40,148 nt of DNA from CAWEZN01 sp964498015 (GTDB lineage: Bacteria; Zixibacteria; MSB-5A5; GN15; PGXB01): contig CAZCFT010000011.1 in assembly GCA_964498015.1 (NCBI GenBank), positions 1 through 40,148 on the forward strand, in the 5' to 3' direction. Made by a program: the position numbers and the translations under genes. Below the pieces are notes generated by a model. That model saw nothing but the letters and a program-made list of their open reading frames with translations. It searched no databases and was not told the origin of the DNA. Below, one piece after another: positions 25,401 to 33,900 of the stretch (positions within the stretch are counted from its first letter, which is position 1; the number at the start of each line of letters is the position of its first letter).

Positions 25401-26129
25401 GGGGCTGTAAACCTCCTCGCTCTGGAAGAATACAAGAGTTCCAAAGAAAGGCAGGAATTTCTTACTACACAGCTTAATGACCTGCTCAACGCTAAATCAA
25501 CGCTTGAATCGACCATAAGTAAAATCAATGTTGCGGCGCGGAATCTTTTCCTTTCTACCTTTGATGATGTGCGAGACAATTTCAAAAAAGTCTTCGAAGA
25601 GCTTTTCACCGGCGGCGATGCTGATATCCGCCTTCTGGAGGAGAGCGATCCGCTCGAGTCACCAATAGAAATCATTGCCCGTCCGAGAGGAAAGAAACTT
25701 CTGTCGATTGCTCAGATGTCCGGCGGCGAAAGAGCCCTCACGGCTATCTCCCTTCTTTTAGCAATATACTTGGTCAAACCATCTCCCTTCTGCATCCTCG
25801 ACGAAATAGACGCTCCGCTCGATGATGCCAATATTCATCGTTTCCTCAAAATGATTAAAACTTTTTCAGACCAAACCCAGTTTATAATCATCACGCATAA
25901 TAAAATCACAATGGAAGCCGCGGACGTTCTCTATGGAATCACCATGGAACATCCCGGCATCTCAAGAGTCGTCTCCGTTCGTTTCAATGAAGAAAGCGAA
26001 AACGGTCTGGTGAATACCTCGATGGACGATCTTGCCTTTAGCCGGGAGGCTGAAATCCCTCAGCTTCTTCAGAAAAGGATTTCTGCGGAAACCCATATTG
26101 ACTCTTCCGCCAATATCGATGACAACTGA
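22458..26129 (+). CDS. smc: Chromosome segregation SMC ATPase
   Basis: This 1223-residue chromosome-condensation ATPase has a head-hinge-head layout. The Walker A is IVGPNGCGKTNILDSIRWVL near residue 31. Long coiled coils run at about 170-500 and 690-1010. The hinge at about 505-660 includes GYGAGVVAAFENKDNWAG. The C-terminal head has the signature MSGGERALTAISLLLAIYLV and Walker B FCILDEIDAPLDDANI. SMC works with ScpA/ScpB (not in the window) to organise and separate chromosomes. Translation starts at GTG 22458, supported by GGAGG 5 nt upstream and by the usual family N terminus MHLRRLELLGFKSFPDKT. Confidence 0.97.
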   Translation: MHLRRLELLGFKSFPDKTVIKLLPGVTAIVGPNGCGKTNILDSIRWVLGEQKVSLLRGTKMEEIIFNGTRDMKPLGMAEVTLVIQNTKGILPTEYSEVQITRRLFRSGESEYLLNKVPCRLKDIADLLMDTGIGAHVYSVIQQDMIDAILSDRAEERRFLFEEAAGISKYKNRKRAAIRKLEATQQDLLRLKDIVAEVNTQVNSLSRQMKKAERYQKIAEELKGWDIFLNRTEMEKLRSERQELTTHRESLNDSRLRYDTDIDTLSAKQEEERKQLIDLDRQLNELSNRIYEKSEAGHSLEKEVTILGEKRENARRLKEKNIIDIEAFARRRDILLEQIDNFSKEVEKTGKELQELQNQISENESCLTEADEHVLSSRQTREELSRNLMLLEGQLSAGKSDGANLREQEAELNSRLSELESLHSIASRKKTELLKKISGQESTLVHLREQINDLRHRQSEVENAITLLSEKSDELSCEIFELSSAMEAAEARRHLLTEMITQYEGYGAGVVAAFENKDNWAGLMGTLADNITPKSGFEDTIETALGEMAGYLICRDRMTADDIIAHLRREKKGRVGIITMDRAETDLFAPRPQLNDESFLGWADEYVTVSDAMRPLAHLLLSRIAVVRPENYDALIESLPPFYSVVTTEGKMYQSKSIITGGSNEGLSLFGRREKVAEQEKILSDISARLVTLKESRNDVTSQLGGSQSELKRFIAELDAQNEEYEKIEREITSLKYELQTAESDLGRIEKERNAVSEKSESLKTRQYTLTLNYDQLAREKNDIVEKLGKQESDISEREAKSDEVQKRLSGLQISQIEHKSKMQQLESQIRHTGELISEIEIISKQKQSEISSAEIEVTSGLEKIAILEHNLKEVFDARTEFSNQQTQIRQGHGEMQQNLDNREKEIKALRHLREEIVAKLHSVELRLTEIESETRGTIDKINNEYDIDIEMISVEPPDAALPAEKRVEHMHDLKEIMKSFGAVNLLALEEYKSSKERQEFLTTQLNDLLNAKSTLESTISKINVAARNLFLSTFDDVRDNFKKVFEELFTGGDADIRLLEESDPLESPIEIIARPRGKKLLSIAQMSGGERALTAISLLLAIYLVKPSPFCILDEIDAPLDDANIHRFLKMIKTFSDQTQFIIITHNKITMEAADVLYGITMEHPGISRVVSVRFNEESENGLVNTSMDDLAFSREAEIPQLLQKRISAETHIDSSANIDDN

Positions 26130-26138
26130 GCTTCTCAC

Positions 26139-27053
26139 ATGTTCTCAGGACTGAAAAAACTTAAAGAATCTCTATCGAAAACCCGCGACAGCATCTTGGG
26201 CCGCATTGGCCAGATTGTATCCGGCCGAAAGCTGGATGATGAACTGATCGGCGAAATAGAAGAGTCCCTTCTCAAGGCCGATATCGGAGTCGTCGCAACT
26301 GAGAAGATCATTGAAAAATTGCGTCAATCAGCTGTTGAAGCCAGGGCGACCGATAGCGATTGCGTCTTTCGGATTCTCAAAAATGAAATCAGAGAGATTC
26401 TTGAATCGGGGCGAAAGTTATCCTTTGACGACGGCAAGAAACCCTCTGTCTGGCTGGTCACCGGTGTCAATGGCGCCGGCAAGACTACTACCGTCGGCAA
26501 ATTAGCTCATTATTTTAAGAACAACGGCAAGAATGTCATGATAGCGGCCTGTGATACATTCCGCGCCGCCGCCGTGGAGCAACTTGAGATATGGGCGCAG
26601 AGGTCAGGCGTATCATTCGTGAAAGCACAGTCCGGAGCTGACCCGGCATCGGTCGCTTTCGATGCCGCTTCATCCGCCAAAATGAAAGGGGTCGATTATC
26701 TCCTCGTCGATACGGCCGGGCGGCTACATACTAAGATGAACCTGATGGAGGAATTGAAAAAGATTCGACGCGTCACTGAAAAAGTTGTACCATCGGAGCA
26801 AATATTCTCTAAGCTCATCATTGATGGCGCCACCGGCCAAAATGCTCTCTCTCAGGTGAAAGTTTTCACCGAAGCGGTAGGATGTGACGGGCTGATAGTG
26901 ACCAAGCTCGATGGCACCGCCCGGGGCGGCATAATAGTGGCGATCGCACAGGAGCTTTCTATTCCGGTTGATTTTATTGGAATCGGCGAAAGTATCGAAG
27001 ACTTACAGCCTTTTGAGGCTGAAAGTTTTGTGGAGGCGCTGTTTGAGGGTTGA
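26139..27053 (+). CDS. ftsY: Signal recognition particle receptor FtsY
   Basis: This 304-residue SRP GTPase receptor docks ribosome-SRP complexes at the membrane for co-translational insertion. An N-terminal helical NG-domain bundle (residues 1-100) precedes the G domain: GVNGAGKTTTVGKLAHYF (P loop), DTFRAAAVEQLE, LLVDTAGRLHTKMNLMEEL and TKLDGTARGGI, ending in GIGESIEDLQPFEAESFVEAL. It lacks the long acidic A domain of the E. coli protein, which is common elsewhere. It starts 9 nt after smc, a frequent gene pairing, and overlaps yjbQ by 11 nt. Confidence 0.97.
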   Translation: MFSGLKKLKESLSKTRDSILGRIGQIVSGRKLDDELIGEIEESLLKADIGVVATEKIIEKLRQSAVEARATDSDCVFRILKNEIREILESGRKLSFDDGKKPSVWLVTGVNGAGKTTTVGKLAHYFKNNGKNVMIAACDTFRAAAVEQLEIWAQRSGVSFVKAQSGADPASVAFDAASSAKMKGVDYLLVDTAGRLHTKMNLMEELKKIRRVTEKVVPSEQIFSKLIIDGATGQNALSQVKVFTEAVGCDGLIVTKLDGTARGGIIVAIAQELSIPVDFIGIGESIEDLQPFEAESFVEALFEG

Positions 27054-27444
27054 GGAAGTCCAGATTAAGTCGCATCGAAGAGAAGAACTAATCAACATTA
27101 CAGAGACTGTCCGCAATTTTGCGGCGAAGGCCAAATTGCAGGACGGCATTATTATAGTCTTTGTGCCCCATACGACTGCGGCAGTAACCATAAACGAAAA
27201 CGCCGATCCCGACGTCGCCTTTGATATCTTATTCAAACTGGGCAGGGAATTTCCTAAAAGTGATTCCTACGCACACGGCGAGGGAAACTCTGATGCCCAT
27301 ATCAAATCCTCGCTGATCGGGTCGTCACTGCAAGTAATTGTATCCGGTGGGATGTTACTGCTTGGAGTCTGGCAAGGTATTTACTTCTGTGAATTTGATG
27401 GTCCCCGGGTTCGAAAAGTTTATTTAAAGGCCATGTCCGGCTGA
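27043..27444 (+). CDS. yjbQ: YjbQ/UPF0047 family protein
   Basis: This 133-residue protein shows the UPF0047 blocks FVPHTTAAVTINENADPDV, the YAHGEGNSDAHIKSSLIGSS stretch, and GGMLLLGVWQGIYFCEFDGP. Family members have a conserved metal-site histidine pattern and low thiamine-phosphate synthase activity in vitro; the true role is unsettled. The frame is open to 26968, but TTG at 27043 is chosen because GGAGG (27032-27036) lies 6 nt upstream and the product then matches the family N terminus. It overlaps the end of ftsY by 11 nt and shares TGATG with rlmH. Confidence 0.88.
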   Translation: MRVEEVQIKSHRREELINITETVRNFAAKAKLQDGIIIVFVPHTTAAVTINENADPDVAFDILFKLGREFPKSDSYAHGEGNSDAHIKSSLIGSSLQVIVSGGMLLLGVWQGIYFCEFDGPRVRKVYLKAMSG

Positions 27445-27911
27445 TGTTTCACATCAATATCATAGCCGTCGGCAAGAACAAAGAATATTGGGTGGATAGC
27501 CCGGTCGAGCATTATCTGACCTTCTTGCAAAAGTTTGCCGATGTCTTCATGATTTATGTTCCTAACATTAAACAATCAAGTAACCTGACGGAGAAGGAAC
27601 TGAGGCGGGCTGAAGCCATCAACATTCAGAAATATCTCAAGGCAGAATATCGGATTGCTCTTGCCCATACGGGGAAATCATTCGATTCAGTGAAATTCGC
27701 AAAATATGTCGAGAATCTCATGCTCAAAACAGGCGCTTGTGATTTCATAATCGGCGGCATTTATGGACTTGATAAGGCAATTATCGAATCATGCAATGAT
27801 ATTGTTTCCCTTTCGCCAATGACAATGTCGCATCAACTTATCCGCCCGGTATTGTTGGAACAGCTCTTTCGCGCCTTTTCAATCATTTCAGGCTCTAAAT
27901 ATCACAAATAA
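27444..27911 (+). CDS. rlmH: 23S rRNA (pseudouridine1915-N3)-methyltransferase
   Basis: This 155-residue SPOUT methyltransferase modifies pseudouridine 1915 in helix 69 of assembled ribosomes. It has the family blocks FIIGGIYGLD (AdoMet-binding knot) and LSPMTMSHQLIRPVLLEQLF, followed by RAFSIISGSKYHK at the C terminus. Length and C-terminal YHK match RlmH. The ATG overlaps the yjbQ stop (TGATG), so it is the last gene of the housekeeping operon. Its stop codon lies inside the base of a hairpin that terminates the converging giant gene. Confidence 0.95.
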   Translation: MFHINIIAVGKNKEYWVDSPVEHYLTFLQKFADVFMIYVPNIKQSSNLTEKELRRAEAINIQKYLKAEYRIALAHTGKSFDSVKFAKYVENLMLKTGACDFIIGGIYGLDKAIIESCNDIVSLSPMTMSHQLIRPVLLEQLFRAFSIISGSKYHK

Positions 27912-27940
27912 AAGAGCCGCCCTTAACGATGGAGCGGCTC
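27905..27940 (-). terminator. Rho-independent terminator of the giant repeat-protein gene
   Basis: GAGCCGC (27914-27920) and GCGGCTC (27934-27940) form a 7-bp GC stem with an inner CC/GG extension. On the minus strand it is followed by TTTTATTTG and lies 23 nt after the giant gene stop. It overlaps the rlmH stop codon and may also slow convergent plus-strand transcription. Confidence 0.75.
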
Positions 27941-27963
27941 ACTTGGAAGAAACGAATAAGAGA

Positions 27964-30900
27964 TTATTTCAACAAAATCATTTTTCTTGTCGCCGAGAAT
28001 GACCCTGCCTCAGCTTTATAGAAGTAAATTCCTGATGTCGCCGGCTGACCGGAATCATTATAGCCATCCCACTTTATAGTGGTCGTTCCGGCTTCAGAAT
28101 ATCCGCTTAATTTTCTCACAACTTGTCCATTGACATTAATTATGCTCAGATGCCACTCAGAAGGAATGGGCAGGCCCAGTTCGATAGTCGTATTCGGATT
28201 AAATGGGTTTGGATAATTCTGCGAAAGCTTGAATTGGCTCGGCATGGAACCGGAGCTCAGTCTCGTCGTCAGCATTACTCCATTGTAGCTGGCAAAAGAA
28301 GCCTCGGTCAGCTCCACCGAGCCGCTCCCTGCATACTGGATTCTAACCAATTCCCCTCTACCCGCGTCAATCATCGCCCCGCGGTCGAAGCTATAGAATA
28401 GCACGCGGATTTCCGATTCGGTAATAACAGATTGGACCGTCATTTCGCCTGCGCTCTCCCCTGCTTCGATGCTCAATGGCTTCACACCTTCATATTTGAA
28501 GGTCAAGAAACCGCCGCCGATTGGACTACGGTGATCTATGTCCAGAGCAAGCAAATTGTTGTCAGCTATGGTAGACAGATCCACATTGGCCAAGTCTGGC
28601 GAAATCTTGGGAAGAGGTTCTGCATCGCCCGTGATAATTCTTATCAAATAAACAAGATCAGCGACAGTAAGCACATATCCATCGGAATTCACGTCTGATG
28701 CGGCCGTCTGGCCGTCAACTGATATGACAAATGCCGCCAATCCATACAAGAAATAATTGGTAAGAATAACGGCATCGCCGATTTCATTACGTATGCCATT
28801 GAGGTTAATGTCGCCCCGGGCGTCAATGGAATCAGGATGTATGACGCAAATGCCGCCAAAGTGAAAGCTGACACAGCGAGTCGGAGTCACTTTATTCCCC
28901 GCCATGCATGTATCAGGCGCCCCAAGCCCAGACGGTCGATTAGCCTCAGGGAATAATCCCTCATTAGATTCATCCCAAATTATAGAGCCGGAGCTATAAT
29001 ATATCTTGGAATCAATATACAGGTTAACTCCCGATTGGTCAGCGAAAGCATTATCGCCGCAGTCAAACCAGAAGAATCCTATCGGCAGAAATTGTCCCCC
29101 CAGATTCTGGTCGGACGCAACCCTCATATTAATTGTAGCCAGGATGCCATTCGGACTATATTGGTCAGATGGCGGATGATATGGGCCGTTGTTCATGTCT
29201 GCGATCCCAACTATCCGAACAAGCCCTGACGGGCAACTGCCGCAATTGCCTACCGTCCCCGCTCGGGAAGTGAAATACTCCCAGCCGCTGATGGCATCAC
29301 CCTGTATAACACTGAGTAACGACGTAACCGAGACATCATAGCTCACCAGCAAATCGAAACCGCCAATCAAATCACGAGTCGATACCATGAGTTTAACCGG
29401 AACTGTCGCCCCAACTACAACGCAGGAATCGGTCTGGATTGACAGGTCGGCGCAGATCAGACATTCCGGAGACGGATATACGGTAACTGAGAATGATTTG
29501 CTGATAGTCCTGCATCCATCGCTTACTTGTATGCAGAAGTTATAGGTGGTGTCAATATTGGTCGGCGTAAAACATACTTTTCCACTATCCGGTTCAATCG
29601 AATAATAATTTCCGGGGCCGCAAATTTGCGTTATGATCAAATTGTCATTATTGATATCCGCGGCAAATATGCCATCGATGCAAATCTCCCGGATACTATC
29701 GTCACAGACTGGAAGTACGGCATTGGCAGGAATCGTCAGAATCGGAGCGGTATTATCATTGACTTTAATATTAAGACTGCAGGTGTCTGCGCCGCAAATT
29801 GTGGAAGCAATTACCGAAACCGGATATGTTGCCGCTCCCGAAATCGGAATACAGACATTCCCCGCGCTATAAGCGCCGGACGGAAGAACCCTTACCGTAG
29901 CCCCCGAGGGCGTAACGGTAACCGGGAAGCATATCTGCGAGACAAAAGAGGCGCATACGGTGGTGTCGATGTTACCCGGACAGGTCACCTGCGCCGCCTG
30001 ACCGATTGTCACATTAGCCGTGACAATACAGGTATCGACGCCGCAAGTAGCCGAGGCGATAATTGTACGAGTATGAGTCCCTGATGCGGCGACATAGAAA
30101 GATACCATGTGCGTAGAACTATTATAATTTCCATTAGGCAAAACTGTCACAATGGCGCTTGCGGGACTAATCGGCAACAATATTTTGACCGAATCCGGCC
30201 CACAGAGCGACACGGAAGTAGGCGAATCCGGGCAGGTAATCACTGCTATCGGATCAAAGATTACATTCACTGAGAAATTGCAGGTATCCGCCCCGCATGA
30301 TGCCGTCGCAATTGCCATTATTCTATAGGTACCTGCCGTATCGGCCCCGAAGCATACCTGATTATTGGAAAATGTTCCATAGGATAGAGTCACCTGAGCG
30401 CCCGAAGGCGTCACGACCAATGGCACACAGACCTGTCCCGGATTGCATAAATGCCGGGTAAATGGATCAGGCGGACATTGGATATCTACCGACGCCCCAG
30501 CCGTAACAGTAATACAAACTTCATCTGTATCCGATAAACCGCAATAATCTTCAGCGCTAACCTTCAAACAATAAATCCCTGTGCTGTCCGGCGTAAAGCA
30601 GATCCTGCCGGTTATCGGGTCATAGTTTCCCATTGGAGTAACAGAAATATACCTGATATTATCATTCGGATCAGTGACACTTACCGGACTGCAAATCTGG
30701 GTAAGATTGCAGAGGAAATATGTTGTATCAGCGCCGGCATTGACGACGGGAGCGGTATTAATTTGCGCATTTACCCGGAAACTGCAGGTATCATCGCCGC
30801 ATTCTGCGCGAGCGATTACAGTAACAACATAGGTTCCTGACGTATCGACCTTAAAATAAACTTTTCCATTTCGATAAACGCCGGCTGGAGAAACAATTAC

Positions 30901-33900
30901 CTGCGCTGTCTCCGGTAGCACTGTCACCCCGCGCCAGACTGTATCCGGCGCGCAGAGAAAAGCGGTGGTATCAGGCGAACATGTAACCTGCGCTGTTGGA
31001 CCCGTTGTAACGCGAATTATCGTCGAATCCTTGGCTGTCAGGCCACAGTGATCTGTGGCAGTGATGATTAGCTTGTACGTTCCGGCCCCCGGAGGCGTAA
31101 AGCAAACCTTTTGGGCAATTGGATCATATACGCCAAGTTGAGACACAACAACAGATGGCGTCTCATTATCCGGATCCGAAACTGTGACGCCGAAACATAT
31201 TTGAGCCGGCTTGCACTGAGAAACAGTAGAATCAGAATCAGAATTCACGACAGGCGGCCGGTTAAGATTCACTGTGACCCTTACGGAATCAGAGCCGATA
31301 GCCCCGCAGGCGTCTGTCGCCCGTAGGATTATTATATATGTACCTGCTCCCGAAGGCATAAAGCAAACCTGACCGGTAATGGGGTTGTACGACCCGGACG
31401 GGGCAACGCTTATATTTGTGATATTATTGTCCACATCGCTCACCCCCGCGGGGATACATATTTCCCTTAAATCGCACATTGAGACGGTTGTATCAGGAGC
31501 CAAAATAGCCAGAGGCTTTGAATTCATCGTAACAGTAGCTTTAAAAGAACAGCTGTCTTTCCCGCAGGCATTTTCTACCGCTATTTTCAGATTCTTCACT
31601 ACCGAGCAATTCGTGTAGAAGCAGATGCCCGTGGTATCGCTATTCAACCATGCTGAGGGGGGGCTCACATGGATTATCGCCCCATGGGGAATCCCGCTGA
31701 TAGGCAGACATACATTTCCGGCCGCGCAAAGGAATATCGCTGTATCGCGCGGACATTCCAATAATATAGACTGAGTCATTTCTGCCGTCACGATGGTTGT
31801 ATCAACAGCCCTCGCCCCACAATGATCAACCGCCGTAGTAACTACATAATAGACGCCAACCTGAGGCGGAGTAAAACAGACTTTGCCATTACTATATAAC
31901 CCAGGCGTAGCATAAATTGAATCGATATTATTATCTTCATCGGATATATTGACATTAATACATATTGGTTCATTAGTGCATTCCGTGATAATCGTATCAT
32001 TCCCGGAAATAACGACCGGCGGAGCGTTAACTGTCACATTTACGCATATGGACGATGTATCCGCGCCGCACCAATCCGAAGCAATTATACTGAAACAATG
32101 CAAGCCCACGCTGTCCGCGCTAAAGCTGAGAAGGCCCGATATAGAATCAATATGCCCTGAAGGCGTCAGCGACCGGTATGTGATCGGGTCATTCTCAAAA
32201 TCGGAGGCTTTTATTGCCGCAGAAATAATATTTCCCAATGAGCAGGCAAATATCGCAGTATCCATGCTTATGATTACAGGGGGCTGGTCAAACTTGACAA
32301 CGACTCTGAAATTGCAGGAATCAACTCCGCACGTTGTTTCAGCCTTGACCTTAAGATTATATGTTCCGGCGGTATCCGCCATAAAACAGGCATCGCCGTT
32401 TTCATAGGTTCCGGCCGGCAAAATTGTAATATTGGAGCTTGCCGGATTTATCTCAACCGGGCGGCAAACCATCTGAGGGGTACAGAGGGTAATAGTAGTC
32501 TCTGGCGGACAGATCAGCTGAGGTTTCTCGCCAATTGTGATATTAAACGCCACACTACAGGTGTCAGCGCCGCAATTATTCGTGGCAATGATAGTCGTGG
32601 TGATGGTTCCGGTCTCGTAGGCGACCACGCAGAGCTTTCCGGTATCCCATGATTTACCCGGCGGATTATAAATGCCGTTTGTGACAACGACATCGGATCC
32701 GGGCGAAACATATAGCGGAATACAAATTGTATCCCCGACGCAAGCATTGAAATTCCCGCCCGGAGGGCAATTTATAACAGGGGGATCTATTAAATGTATG
32801 TACGCCGTTACCTCACAGGTATCGGCTCCACACCCATTAGACGCTATGACCGTGGCGGTAATAGAGTCGCCATATTTGATATCATTGGGCCAGAAACATA
32901 ACACGCCATTTTGCCAGGTCGCCCAAACACAATGGACTTCATCGGCGCCGGTAATCGGCAGATCGATGCAGACAGAATCGGTTCCTCTACACGCGGTCAA
33001 TTGAACCGGCGCAAGGGGACAGCTAATAACCGGCAAACTGCCCAGCGTTACATTGACCGTCACATGGCATGTATCTGTGCCACATTGACTGGACGCAATA
33101 AGCGCAAAATCAAGACGGCCGGTCTTATCGGCCATAAAACAGAGATTGCCGTTCGACCAGCTCGCTCCTTCCACCGTCACGTTTTCATAATCAATTATGG
33201 GCACATCAATACATATCTCCGTGGGAGCGCAAATAAATGTATCGATTGGAGCCGGTGGACAGCTTATATATGGCAATTTTCCCATGGTAACTTTAATTGT
33301 GAAATTACAGGTGTCAGCGCCGCATCTATTCATAGCGCTAATCGTGAAATTATAATTACCGGTGGAATCAGCGCTAAAGCAGAAGTTTCCATTAGACCAA
33401 CTGCCGCCATCAACTCTCACGCTATCATAATCCGTTATTGGGACATTGATACAGAGTTCGCTCGGAGCGCAGAGGAAAGTATCTATCGGCGCCGCAGGAC
33501 AGGTAATGTCGGGCATCTTGCCTATTTCAACCATGACAGTAAGCAGACAAGTGTCGGCGCCGCATTCATTCAAGGCAATTATAGCGTAATCATATTCCCC
33601 TGATGTATCAGCCGTGAAACATAATATGCCGTCAGCCCAACTGGCGCCATTGACAACAATATTTTGATATCCAGAGATATGAAGTTCAACGTAAACTTGC
33701 CCGGGCTGGCAGAGAAAGGAATTTATTGGCTGTCCGGGGCATGTTATCGTCGGAGCCTGTCCGATAGCGACATCGACTGAGACAATACATGTATCACTGC
33801 CGCACGGCGCATCCGCAATAACTTGAATATCATATTTCCCGGAATTGGCCGCATAGAAACACAACTGACCGTCGGAATAATGCCCTACAGATGTGGCGAC

